From positions 178,942,148 through 179,006,147 of the forward strand of contig CM071598.1 of assembly GCA_036435485.1 (NCBI GenBank): a stretch of 64,000 nucleotides of DNA, given 5' to 3'. Each line of letters opens with the position of its first letter. The stretch's first letter is position 1. The position numbers were made by a program, and so were the translations under genes. Shown here piece by piece: positions 47,268 through 57,895 of this stretch. The notes under the pieces were generated by a model. It was not told where the DNA came from and made no database searches. It worked only from the letters and a program-made list of their open reading frames with translations. Source of the DNA: Saposhnikovia divaricata. Its lineage: Eukaryota; Streptophyta; Magnoliopsida; Apiales; Apiaceae.

Positions 47268-47795
47268 GCATCAAAGTCTTTTGATAAGCAAGTTTAAGCA
47301 TAATTGGAAAAGTTTTTACGCCCAATAGGCAAGTTTTGCCAATCAGTATCAACTTAAAGTTTTCAGTCAGTTGAGTGATCTAACTGCCATTTAACCCACT
47401 TTTTTCGAAGCAAAACTTTTGATAAGCATGACATTCGAAATGTGAGGATGTACCCATTGGTACTGATAGGCTTTTGAATAGATCTACTGTTTACAAATTC
47501 AATTACATTGTTCGGACTCACGAGCTTGTGGTCTGACATGCAGTTTCCTATTTGACAGGTTTGTGATGCATTACAAGATTCTTAAGGTGGTCATTTAAAA
47601 CACTCATTTATCCAGCCATTTTTTTTAAATTTTGAGCGCAGTAGATTTATACATTTTATTTAGGTACCTAGATATTATATAGTTACATATAATAAAATCT
47701 CAATAATTAGTTTAGCTAAAAAAACAAGTCCCATTAATCAGTTCTTCCTTACTTTTTATTTCTTTAATTATCTGTAGTTAACAATGCTAATTTAC
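47268..47795. other. Non-coding DNA between helicase and enzyme fragment
   Basis: AT-rich with no recognisable gene or repeat terminus. It may be Helitron internal filler or an intron/flank of the captured gene. Confidence 0.4.
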
Positions 47796-48182
47796 TTAAA
47801 ATACATTCAGTCGTGCAACTTGCAGACCCCTGAACACAGCAGTAGGATCCACTGCAGGCGACTGAGGAACTGCAGCACCAAGCAACTCCTCAGGCAAATC
47901 TGGAATGCCTTTCAAATAGAAAGTATAGAACAACTTGAAGGGAAAAATCAACTGTTGCAGCTTCACCTGACCATACACTCCTTCAAAAATACCAGAGCCA
48001 CCAGTGACAGCAAGATAAGTGTCCTGATAAGTTAAATACTGTCCCTGCACACATATGTGACCATAGTCTCCAAAGTAGAAGCTGAATGTTGCTTCGTAAC
48101 GGTCACCTTTCTTTTCTGGTACATTTTGGATCATAATGCATAGTCCTGCTGTTATTCCCACTTCATATGTTTTTTTGTCCAA
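47796..48182 (-). pseudogene. AOC: Allene oxide cyclase fragment (C-terminal part)
   Basis: The minus-strand frame reads VGITAGLCIMIQNVPEKKGD, FYFGDYGHICVQGQYLTY, LAVTGGSGIFEGVYGQVKL and FYTFYLKGIPDLPEELLG, unmistakable for allene oxide cyclase. That plastid enzyme turns the allene oxide of linolenic acid into 12-oxo-phytodienoic acid, a jasmonate precursor. Only the last 110 or so residues of the barrel are present. The plastid transit peptide and N-terminal part are missing, and the extreme C-terminus (after AVDP) differs from the usual ending. Its upstream side is 15 bases from a Copia insertion, and no earlier exon appears beyond that element. Position between Helitron helicase and 3' end, in antisense, suggests capture. 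The strong sequence conservation suggests recent capture. Confidence 0.88.
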
Positions 48183-48197
48183 ATGCAGTCATGATAG

Positions 48198-49528
48198 TGA
48201 AAATGCACACCTAGAGGGGGGTGAATAGGTGTAAATGGCTAACTATATTCAACTAAGTCCGATTTTAAAAATTACCAGAAACAGCTTACTGATTTCGTTT
48301 TATGCAGAGACAAATGGTAAGCTGATTGTAAACAGTATGCTGAATGTAAAGATAACAAGTACAGTAAAGTGCATAAACAGTAAGCTAAATGCAAGCAGTA
48401 AGTAAAGAACAGAAAATAAAGAACACAGAGACTTTTAGCCAGGTTCGACCCCTAACCCCTATGGTCTACGTCGTGGTCCCTTACCAACTTGGTAAGAGAA
48501 TATATTATTGATCACTGAAATAAACCAATTACAAGATACAACAATATATCTCCCTCAATACCTAGCTGTTGACAAATGGCGTGCTGAACTCCCGTTTCTG
48601 AACTTGCTCTCTAAGCTATACTTCCCAAGTATACTTCTCTAGCAACGATCACCAAACCCTAGTTCCCAATCCAAATTGTCCAACAACTAAACCTTACAAA
48701 TCGAACAATATAATCAATAATGGATACAACTCAAACTATGAACTCTTTAAGATATAGCACGTATGAATATACTAAGAGCTCGAGAGAATCAAAGGATATA
48801 GCAATGAAAACTGAGTTCTTGTGTGCTTGAATATTTTCTCTGAAGTGTTTTTTTTTAACGAATGAACACAAGAACAAGGTTTATAAAGCATCACACCAAC
48901 GTTCAGAAAATCAATCACCAATTATTCAAACGATTAGAATCAATTTCCAACGTTCAATTGGTTAGAGATTTTACAAACGTTCTTGTGAACGTTAGACAGA
49001 AGGTTTGAAAGAAAGAGATCGATGAAAGCTTAACCCTTCTGATTTGTATAGATATAAAAAAGCGTATAGGAGATTTTGAAAGAAAGAAATCTTTTAAATA
49101 AGGAAACTCCTATAAGTTTTATGATTTTGTTTTAAAGAAAGATATTTGAAAAGATTTGAGCTCTAGAATATATTATATACGTATTATATAATAAAGAGCC
49201 CTCACAATATATTTCCTGAAATAAATCCTTGAGAATCGAACTTGATCTTTATCTTCAGAAATTCTGGCAGTTGCAAATGGCTTGCTGTTTGTGACTGACT
49301 GTCAGAAATGGCTTGCTGTTTGTGAACTGTCAGTGTGCAAATGGCTTGCCAGACTCTCTCTGTTGTAATACCAAATGGCTTGCTGTTTGTATATTCTGTG
49401 TAAACAATCAGTAGGCTAATATACCCTGCAAAACCACGTTAGTACAATACAAGCATAACACGATGTTTTATATCAAACTACAATCAAATAGCTTGCTGAA
49501 TGTGATAATCAAAACCATAGGAGTATCA
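48198..49528 (-). repeat. 3' LTR of the Copia element (1331 bp)
   Basis: TGAAAATGCACACC... to ...GGAGTATCA. It contains five AAATGGCTTGC-type repeats between about 49270 and 49390. It is nearly identical to 55163-56502. Confidence 0.95.
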
Positions 49529-49848
49529 ATCTCCCCCTTTTTGATGATTACACAATATTTAGGAGAAATAAGAACTCCCCCTAAATCCCTGCATATTAGT
49601 ACATTTTGATATAAAACAAATTCAAGATGAACAAGCAATTAATCATATCCAAGTCGAATATCTTGACCAAACAAACAAATAAATTCTCCTAAATTTCTCC
49701 CCCTTAATCCATCAAAAAACCATCAAAAAGAATATTAGTCCAGGTCTGGAATAAGCATAGAGAAAAAATATCATGGTAATGGCATATAAATAGTTCAGAT
49801 ACAAATGGTAAGCCAACGTTACCCATTCTGTGCTTGTCAGCTTGCTGA
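49529..49848 (-). other. Copia polypurine tract and 3' untranslated region
   Basis: The minus strand at 49529-49542 reads AAAAAGGGGGAGAT directly before the LTR. The remaining 300 bases up to the RNase H stop hold a second CTCCCCCTTAA string (49697-49707) and no ORF. Confidence 0.8.
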
Positions 49849-52800
49849 CTACACAGTACACATGCCAAGCTCCATTCGTATGGCTGCAAATCTTTCTTCA
49901 GCCAATGGCTTTGTGAAGATATCTGCTAGTTGAACTTCAGTTGAGACAAATACCAACTCAATCTTCCCCTTTGCTGCATTATCTCTCAAGAAATGATGAC
50001 GAACGTCAATATGCTTTGTTCTTGAGTGATTCACAGGATTCTTGGAGATATTGATAGCACTCGTGTTGTCACAATATATTGGAATCTTGCCACACTTGAT
50101 ATTGAAATCCCTTAGAGTTTGAATCATCCATAAAATTTGAGAGCAACATCTACCAGCTGCTAGATACTCTCCTTCGACCGTTGAAAGAGCAAAAGAAGCT
50201 TGCTTTTTGCTTTGCCATGACACCAAGCTTTGTCCAAGAAATGTACAAACACCACTTGTGCTCTTTCTATCAGTTTGAGACCCTGCATAATCTGCATCAC
50301 TATACCCCACGAGATCAAAAGTATTTGTGATAGGATAGAACAAACCAAGATTGATAGTACCACTTAAATATTTAAAAATTCTTTTAACCGCATTTAAGTG
50401 AGACTCTTTAGGGTTGGATTGAAACCTTGCACAAACACAAACACTATACATGATATCAGGTCTTGAGGCAATTAAGTATAATAGACTTCCAATCATACCT
50501 CTATACCTTTTGATATCCACATCCTTACCATTCTCATCTGCAAACAGCTTGCTGTTTTGAGTCATAGGAGTTGTTTTTGCTTTGACATCTTCAAAACCAA
50601 ATCTTTTGAGCAGATTCTTTGTATACTTGGATTGATGCACATAAATACCATCATTGGTTTGCTTGATTTGGAGACCCAAGAAATAATTGAGTTCCCCCAT
50701 CATGCTCATGTCAAATTCATTGTACATGCACTTAGAAAACCACTCACACATAGATTCATTAGTAGAACCGAATACAATATCATCCACATATATTTGTACA
50801 ACAAGAATATCTTTACCATTTTGCTTTGTAAATAATGTGGGATCGATATTACCTCGAGTGAATCCATTTTTGAGAAGAAACTTACTAAGTCTTTCATACC
50901 ACGCTCTAGGGGCCTGCCTTAAACCATATAATGCCTTCTTGAGCTTGTAAACATAATCATGAAACTTCTCATGTTCGAATCCAGGAGGCTGTTTGACATA
51001 GACTTCCTCATTCAGCACGCCATTAAGAAATGCGCTTTTTACGTCCATTTGATATAACTTGAATTTCTTGTAGCATGCATAAGCAAGAAGCATTCTGATT
51101 GATTCTAAACGAGCAACTGGAGCATATGTTTCATCAAAATCAATTCCTTCTTGTTGATTATAGCCTTGAGCCACGAGCCTTGCCTTATTTCGAGTGACGA
51201 TTCCAAACTCATCCACTTTGTTTTTGAACACCCATTTGGTTCCTATGATAGAAGCATCTTCTGGTGGCTTTACAAGTTCCCAAACATCACACCTGTCGAA
51301 TTGGTTGAGTTCTTCTTGCATGGCCATGATCCAATTTTCATCTTCTAATGCTTCCTTGATATTTTTGGGTTCTTCTTGAGCTAGAAAGGCAGCATAAGCA
51401 CAAAAGTTTGCCTTTCCTCTCCTTGTTGTGATTCCATCTGAGATATTTCCAATAACAAGTTCTGGAGGATGGTTCTTTACTGTCCTTGTAGCCTTTGGTA
51501 GAGAATGTTGAGAAATTTCTTCGTGTGAAGTTAATCTGACCACTTCAGCTTGCTGATTTGCAGTTCCAGCTTGCTGTTTTCCATTCTCAGTAGTGTTATT
51601 GGCTTGCTGACTTCCAGTTTCAGCAGAATTGTTGGCTTGCTGATTTCCAGTGACTTGAGATTGTATGTTATCATTTGTTTCACCTGCAAATTCTTCCTCA
51701 TCTCTTGGCATATCATTGTTAGGTTCTTGAAAAGTAACATCAATAGATTCTTCAACTATACGTTTATTTAAGTTATAAACTCTATAAGCTCTACTAGTTA
51801 AAGAATAGCCAAGAAAAATAGCTTCATAAGATTTAGCATCGAATTTACCATCATTATCAACTGTCTTGAGCGCAAAACACTTTGAGCCAAAGATTTTTAA
51901 GTAACTAATGTTTGGCTTCTTTTTCCTCAACAATTCATACGGAGTTTTGTTCAAAATAGGCCTGATTATGACTCTGTTCAACACATAGCATGCTGTATTC
52001 ACTGCTTCTGCCCAAAAACTTCTAGGCAGCTTGCTTTCTTGCAATAAAGTCCTTGCTGTTTCTTGTAGTGACCTGTTCTTCCTTTCTACCACTCCATTTT
52101 GTTGTGGAGTCCTTGGTGCAGAAAATTCATGTGTAATTCCTTTTTCTTCACAATAATCAATGAAGTCCTTGTTGAGAAATTCACCTCCTCTATCACTCCT
52201 TATACCTACAAGCCTTGTATTCAACTTGTTCTCAAGTAATTTAATTAGCTTATTAAACTCATCAAAAGCACAATCTTTAGTACGAAGAAATAATACCCAT
52301 GTAAATCTAGAATAATCATCTACAATCACAAAACCATATTGTTTACCTCCAATACTCTTGTAAGCTTCTGGACCAAATAAGTCCAAATGCAGAAGCTCTA
52401 AGGGTTTAGAAGTAGATACCATTTTCTTTGATTTGTGAGTACTTCGAAGTTGTTTGCCCAATTGGCAAGCTGAACAGACTTCTGTTTTGACATACTTTAG
52501 CTTGGGCAGCCCTCTCACTAGTTTCTTGCTTGACAACTTTCTGAGCAAATCCATGTGTGCATGTCCCAATCTTCTATGCCAAATATATGGGTCATTATCT
52601 ACTGCAGCCAAACAGCACGCTGTTTCCTGCATATCAAAGTCTAATACATATATATTTCCTTCCCTTCTAGCAACTAGGGGGATTTTGTTAGTACCAATAG
52701 TAATAATAGTTTTATCAATGCCAAAATCAACATAATGTCCATCATCAAATAATTAAGTAACACTAAGCAAGTTATAAGTAAGACCTTTGACATATTGAAC

Positions 52801-52995
52801 TTTATCAATTGAAATATTACTATTACCAATAGAACCGGTACCAAGGATTTGAAGAGTTTTACTATTCCCAATTGTCACTCTTCCACCCTTTTTCATTTTG
52901 AGATTCATAAACTGGGATTTGTCTCCACACATATGTCTTGTGCATCCACTGTCCAAGATCCATTGCTTTGACTTGACCTTAGCAACAAGGCACAT
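49849..52995 (-). CDS. Copia pol: protease, integrase, reverse transcriptase, RNase H (one internal stop)
   Basis: Minus strand. Protease (52995-52756) has ILDSGCTRHMCGD. A TAA near 52753 stands where a Gln codon is usual (NLLSVT-stop-LFDDGHYVDF). The open frame then runs 927 residues to 49849. Integrase: HRRLGHAHMDLL and CSACQLGKQ for zinc binding, then DLFGPEAYKS, GIRSDRGGEFLN and NGVVERKNRSLQE for the D-D-E triad. RT: KARLVAQGYNQQEGIDFDET, YQMDVKSAFLNG, LYGLRQAPRAWYERL and catalytic YVDDIVFGS. RNase H: DADYAGSQTDRKSTSG, STVEGEYLAAG, YCDNTSAINISKNPVNHSRT and KHIDVRHHFLRD. All catalytic residues visible are present. A Gln/Asn-rich repeat (QQANN) lies between integrase and RT. Only the single stop separates protease from the rest. 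Confidence 0.9.
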
Positions 52996-53016
52996 CTACA
53001 AAACAAACAAAAATAC

Positions 53017-55104
53017 TCAATGTTTTGGTACACATATAGGTTTGGGTCCAGGTTGGTTAGTAGCAAGAATATATAAAGTATTTAAATCAGATTTCTTGAT
53101 CCACATTTGGACCACTTTTGGGGTCTGATTTTGCTTGTTGTCATTCTGTCGGTAAGCTGTTTGTCTCCTGCTATTTGCATTCTGGTATGCTGTTTGTCGC
53201 CTGACTGGTCCATTCTGGTAAGCTGTTTGTCGCCTGACTGGTTCATTCTGGTAAGCTGTTTTCACTTTATGATTTACTTGAACCACACAATGTCTTTCCA
53301 GATGTCCTTTTCCACCACATTTGTTGCATGTCTTCCAAGGCATAGCATAGTCATAGGGTATGCCATTCTTTCCATCATATTTGAGCACCTTATCTTTCTT
53401 GTTGAAGTTTAAACCAACACCTTCTCTGACCAAAGGTACATTTGCCTTCTTCATCATTGTTTTTAAAGTGTCTTCACCTTGAACAAAAGTTTCCATGCCC
53501 TTCTTGAGATCTTTAACTTCTGTTTCTAGGAGGGTGATTACTTCAGCTTGCTGTTTGATGAGTTCAGCTTGCTGAACTCTCTTTTCAGCAGTTTTTGAGG
53601 ATTCGGCTTGACTAGATTCCTTCATCTTGTATGATTCCAATGCTTTAGCTTTAGTTTTAACATCAGACCTCAGCTCTTTGATTTCTTCAGTCAAGGTCTT
53701 GTTTCTCTTTTCAAGTAGCTTGACATTAGCCTCTAAATGTCTGTTCTTAGTATTTAGTTCCTTGATCTCTGTAGCTTTACTAAATGAAGTTGAATCCCAT
53801 TCTTCCATTTTTGGCAAAAGATCTTTTACCATTTTGGATAAATAGGCATTCTTATCAGTCAGCTTGCTGATTTCAGCCTTTAGTGCCATGTGTTCTTCAA
53901 TTGTAACACTATTTTGTTCCTGCATGGTTAGTGAATCTAACAATATATCATCTGAAGAGATATAATCATTAAAAGAGTTTACCTCACTAGGATCCTCTTC
54001 AGAATCAGTTTCAGCATACACTCCTTCTGAATTTCCTTGAACAGATTCATCTTCAATTCCAACAAGTGCTAAGTTCACCATCTCTTCACTTGAGTCATCA
54101 CTGGAATCCGAATCATCATCACTCCAAGTCAGTAGAGCCTTCGATTTCTTCTTGTCCTTGAAAACAGTAGGCTGTTTTGACTTTAGTTTGTAGCAGTTCC
54201 TTTTATAATGGCCTGGCTTGCCACATTCGAAACAAGTTTCCTCCTTAGAGTCCTTTGAACTCTTTTTGTTGTTGTAGAAGCCACCTCTTTCCCTTTTCAT
54301 CATATTCTTCTTTTCTATCAGCCTTTTGATCTTCTTTGTAATAAGTGCAAGTTCCTCATCAGAATCAGATTCATCATCAATGTCAATTGGCTTGCTGTTT
54401 TTAGAATGGAGAGCCATATTCTTCATCTTTTCTGTTGGAGCTTTAACACTTGAACTTCCCACCTGATTTCCATTTATCTTGCTTTCAAATTGCTCTAGCT
54501 CAGCAAATACGGCCAAGTGATCCATAGTATCAATAATTGGTGAGGATTCCAAGGCAGTAACCTTAGCTTCGTAGATGAATGGTACTGCACTCAATACCTT
54601 CATATTGATTTCATCTTGTGGAATAGATTTTCCAAGCCTCTTTAGTGAATTTATAGTAACTTGAAACCGTGCTTGACTATCCTTGATAGTTTCACCTTCA
54701 TTAAGCTTGAAATTCCCAAAGTCATTCATTAGCTTGCTAAGCTTCACCTTCTTTAGAGATTTCGAACCTTCATGATAAGTCTCCAAAGCATCCCACATTT
54801 CTTTTGCTGATTTGAGTGAAGATACTTTATCATATTCAGCCTGGTTTAAACCATTCATAAGAGAACTCCTTGCCTTTCCATTGTAGCCAAGTTTGATTAA
54901 TTCATCCGGAGTGAGATCATCAACATCCTTTGGCTTGCCATCCTTATCAAGAAAGACATATGGACCTTTTTGCACAACTCTCAAAACTAATGGATCTCTG
55001 GATAAGTGAGTTTCCATGCTGCTTTTCCACCAGTGGTAGTTGTGTGTGCCATGAAGAAGTGGAGGCCTGAAATCAGATTTTCCTTCGGGATAGTTTTCAG
55101 CCAT
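53017..55104 (-). CDS. Copia gag with two zinc knuckles
   Basis: The open frame begins at 55173 inside the 5' LTR edge, but the likely start is the Met at 55104 (MAENYPEGKSDFRPPLLHG). The core is a Copia gag (YHWWKSSMETHLS, AKEMWDALETYHEG, ARFQVTINSLKRLGKSIP). Zinc knuckle 1 is CFECGKPGHYKRNC, knuckle 2 near the C-terminus is CNKCGGKGHLERHC. Between them is a long coiled coil (LEKRNKTLTEEIKELRSDV). The C-terminus has three near-identical QTAYQNGPVRR-type repeats. It ends in TGA at 53017. A second stop (TAG) lies just before the protease Met. Gag of this length with a long insert fits SIRE-type elements. Confidence 0.9.
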   Translation of the reverse strand: MAENYPEGKSDFRPPLLHGTHNYHWWKSSMETHLSRDPLVLRVVQKGPYVFLDKDGKPKDVDDLTPDELIKLGYNGKARSSLMNGLNQAEYDKVSSLKSAKEMWDALETYHEGSKSLKKVKLSKLMNDFGNFKLNEGETIKDSQARFQVTINSLKRLGKSIPQDEINMKVLSAVPFIYEAKVTALESSPIIDTMDHLAVFAELEQFESKINGNQVGSSSVKAPTEKMKNMALHSKNSKPIDIDDESDSDEELALITKKIKRLIEKKNMMKRERGGFYNNKKSSKDSKEETCFECGKPGHYKRNCYKLKSKQPTVFKDKKKSKALLTWSDDDSDSSDDSSEEMVNLALVGIEDESVQGNSEGVYAETDSEEDPSEVNSFNDYISSDDILLDSLTMQEQNSVTIEEHMALKAEISKLTDKNAYLSKMVKDLLPKMEEWDSTSFSKATEIKELNTKNRHLEANVKLLEKRNKTLTEEIKELRSDVKTKAKALESYKMKESSQAESSKTAEKRVQQAELIKQQAEVITLLETEVKDLKKGMETFVQGEDTLKTMMKKANVPLVREGVGLNFNKKDKVLKYDGKNGIPYDYAMPWKTCNKCGGKGHLERHCVVQVNHKVKTAYQNEPVRRQTAYQNGPVRRQTAYQNANSRRQTAYRQNDNKQNQTPKVVQMWIKKSDLNTLYILATNQPGPKPICVPKH

Positions 55105-55148
55105 TATGATCGAATACTTTCCTGTTACAGAATTGTTAGTATACCAAA

Positions 55149-55160
55149 GCTTTGATACCA
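55149..55160 (-). other. Primer binding site of the Copia element
   Basis: The minus strand reads TGGTATCAAAGC two bases inside the 5' LTR, an initiator-Met tRNA site with one change from the usual TGGTATCAGAGC. Confidence 0.9.
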
Positions 55161-55162
55161 AA

Positions 55163-56502
55163 TGAAAATGCACACCTAGAGGGGGGTGAATAGGTGTAAA
55201 TGGCTAACTATATTCAACTAAGTCCGATTTTAAAAATTACCAGAAACAGCTTACTGATTTCGTTTTATGCAGAGACAAATGGTAAGCTGATTGTAAACAG
55301 TATGCTGAATGTAAAGATAACAAGTACAGTAAAGTGCATAAACAGTAAGCTAAATGCAAGCAGTAAGTAAAGAACAGAAAATAAAGAACACAGAGACTTT
55401 TAGCCAGGTTCGACCCCTAACCCCTATGGTCTACGTCCTGGTCCCTTACCAACTTGGTAAGAGAATATATTATTGATCACTGAAATAAACCAATTACAAG
55501 ATACAACAATATATCTCCCTCAATACCCAGCTGTTGACAAATGGCGTGCTGAACTCCCGTTTCTGAACTTGCTCTCTAAGCTATACTTCCCAAGTATACT
55601 TCTCTAGCAACGATCACCAAACCCTAGTTCCCAAGCCAAATTGTCCAACAACTAAACCTTACAAATCGAACAATATAATCAATAATGGATACAACTCAAA
55701 CTATGAACTCTTTAAGATATAGCACGTATGAATATACTAAGAGCTCGAGAGAATCAAAGGATATAGCAATGAAAACTGAGTTGTTTGAATTCTTGTGTGC
55801 TTGAATATTTTCTCTGAAGTGTTTTTTCTTAACGAATGAACACAAGAACAAGGTTTATAAAGCATCACACCAACGTTCAGAAAATCAATCACCAATTATT
55901 CAAACGATTAGAATCAATTTCCAACGTTCAATTGGTTAGAGATTTTACAAACGTTCTTGTGAACGTTAGACAGAAGGTTTGAAAGAAAGAGATCGATGAA
56001 AGCTTAACCCTTCTGATTTGTATAGATATAAAAACGCTTATAGGAGATTTTGAAAGAAAGAAATCTTTTAAATAAGGAAACTCCTATAAGTTTTATGATT
56101 TTGTTTTAAAGAAAGATATTTGAAAAGATTTGAGCTCTAGAATATATTATATACGTATTATATAATAAAGAGCCCTCACAATATATTTCCTGAAATAAAT
56201 CCTTGAGAATCGAACTTGATCTTTATCTTCAGAAATTCTGGCAGTTGCAAATGGCTTGCTGTTTGTGACTGACTGTCAGAAATGGCTTGCTGTTTGTGAA
56301 CTGTCAGTGTGCAAATGGCTTGCCAGACTCTCTCTGTTGTAATACCAAATGGCTTGTTGTTTGTATATTCTGTGTAAACAATCAGTAGGCTAATATACCC
56401 TGCAAAACCACGTTAGTACAATACAAGCATAACACGATGTTTTATATCAAACTACAATCAAATAGCTTGCTGAATGTGATCATCAAAACCATAGGAGTAT
56501 CA
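55163..56502 (-). repeat. 5' LTR of the Copia element (1340 bp)
   Basis: Near-identical to 48198-49528. It has a 9-base addition near 55780 and small homopolymer differences. A minus-strand TATA candidate is AAGCGTTTTTATATC-like near 56025-56040. Confidence 0.95.
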
Positions 56503-56507
56503 GATAG

Positions 56508-57472
56508 TATACTAAATCTTATGAGTTCCCTCTTTCCTTCCAGGCAATAGAACTCATGTTAGTCGATGCCCTTGCAAAGGCAAAAAATCACATTCCATCT
56601 ATGCTGCATGGATGACCCACGTGGATTTGGAAGGTTGTAGAGTTCTTTCAGACATTAGAATGGGTCTGGAATCTGGATTCTTTATTACATACTAAACTTT
56701 TTGTGAAAAAGAAGCTAATATCAGAGTTAATAATAATGGCCAAATATTGTATGATGGTGCACTAACTCATACGTATATAAATGCAATTGAGATCTATCAT
56801 TATCTTATACACCAGCTCCAAAATTTAATATTGCAGGGTACTGATCATTGTTTCAGCTATTGAGACTTCTTAATGGAGGATTCCAAGGAGACTACACACT
56901 ATCTTCTCTAGCTGAAATTAGAATCATATCATTTTTAAACAGGATCAGGCAATTCTATTACACTGTGACTGTATTGATTCAAGCACACTCGATTCTTTTA
57001 GCGCAATACTCTGAATGTTGTTAAAATTTATTAATAATACCAACCAAGTTGAGAAGGATGTTGTTCATGTCAAATTTACAAAAATAGCAAACTTTTATAA
57101 AATTTATATGTATATGAAAAGCTGGAGTATTTAAGTAGTAACTTTAAATTTTTTTAATGAAAATTAACATTTTTAGAAGCTCAATAAAATCTCAGAAAAA
57201 AATTCAATAACTTAAAAAAAAAGAGGTTAAAACTCTAATTATACATTTGTCTCATGAAATTAAGTTTTTAACACATGAATACAACAATACTAAAAGATAT
57301 TATATACAGAGGTCTATGGTTTAATTCCCGTCAAAAATATATTAATTTATATTAAATATTAAAAATTATTATATACAAAGATTTAAGGTTAGAATTTTTC
57401 CAATAACATATTAAAATTAATATTTATAATATCATATTACACTATAAATAAATTCTAAAAAATTAAAATTAA
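56508..57472. other. Right internal part of the Helitron, with an exon-like stretch
   Basis: Begins with the half of the target site right of the Copia element. At 56530-56543 is TCTTTCCTTCCAG, a good 3' splice site, followed by a 23-codon open stretch on the plus strand (AIELMLVDALAKAKNHIPSM) ending at TGA 56613-56615. I do not recognise it. It could be a second captured gene fragment. The rest is AT-rich without coding signs. Confidence 0.35.
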
Positions 57473-57500
57473 CCCGTGCTTTGCACGGGCTATAAGCTAG
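57473..57500 (+). other. Helitron 3' terminus (hairpin and CTAG)
   Basis: CCCGTGC (57473-57479), loop TTT, GCACGGG (57483-57489), then CTATAAG and CTAG (57497-57500) followed by T. A 7-bp GC-rich perfect stem a few bases before CTRR is the defining Helitron end. The surroundings are more than 75% AT, so the hairpin stands out. Confidence 0.85.
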
Positions 57501-57799
57501 TATTATTAAAACTATGTTTGGTTGTTAGTAGAACTATCTTTAAATTATAATAAAAAGGGTATTTTGATATTTAAAACGAAATATAAATAAATTTCATAAA
57601 TTGAATAGAAATTTTAACGTAAAAATTCGTCAATTTCTTCTCTATTTTGTTTCTGCGTAGTTTTAATTGGAAAATAATTGTTAAACCATCACTAAATTAA
57701 AGATTATTTTGTTAATTTCATGTGGGCTCTAAAATCGTTCAAATCAAATTTTAAGAATTCACGATAGAGCGAAAATATTAAATTTAACGTGTAAAATCT

Positions 57800-57802
<3 letters not shown>

Positions 57803-57867
<65 letters not shown>
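57803..57867. repeat. Compound (TA)n(TG)n microsatellite
   Basis: About 40 bases of TA repeats followed directly by about 26 bases of GT repeats. Confidence 0.95.
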
Positions 57868-57877
57868 ACATGCGTGA

Positions 57878-57895
57878 TGACGTCATCTGACGTCA
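57878..57895. promoter_or_regulatory. Two tandem TGACGTCA octamers
   Basis: TGACGTCA at 57878-57885 and again at 57888-57895. The octamer is the palindromic bZIP (CRE/C-box-like, TGA-factor) site. Centre-to-centre spacing is 10 bases, one DNA turn. No gene start is evident within 100 bases, so a regulatory role is only a possibility. Confidence 0.4.

Larger units (their letters stand above)
48198..56502 (-). mobile_element. SIRE-like Ty1/Copia LTR retrotransposon, nearly intact (8.3 kb)
   Basis: LTRs 48198-49528 and 55163-56502, perfect target duplication GATAG (48193-48197 and 56503-56507), polypurine tract after the left LTR, initiator-Met-type primer site beside the right LTR, all minus strand. 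Order gag, protease, integrase, RT, RNase H marks Copia. The LTRs differ by about eight substitutions and a few short indels by eye, so the insertion is young. Gag and INT-RT-RH are each open. Two stops lie between gag and protease and one in the protease-integrase link. Clade assignment to SIRE is from the LTR start (CACACCTAGAGGGGGGTG) and protein wording. No envelope-like ORF is present. Confidence 0.92.
43303..57500 (+). mobile_element. Helitron with Rep/helicase gene, captured enzyme fragment and 3' hairpin
   Basis: Left part: spliced Rep/helicase gene (43303-47267). Middle: antisense allene oxide cyclase fragment (47796-48182), next to which a Copia element is inserted. Right end: hairpin CCCGTGC-TTT-GCACGGG (57473-57489) followed by CTATAAG and CTAG at 57497-57500, with T as the next base. 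This is the classic Helitron 3' terminus. The 5' end is lost at the junction with the Tat element near 43310. The assignment of gene and terminus to one element rests on orientation and position, not on a matching 5' end. Confidence 0.75.

Noticed and set aside
47796..48182. A functional allene oxide cyclase gene
   Set aside because: The N-terminal half, transit peptide and upstream exons are absent, and the fragment lies inside a Helitron.
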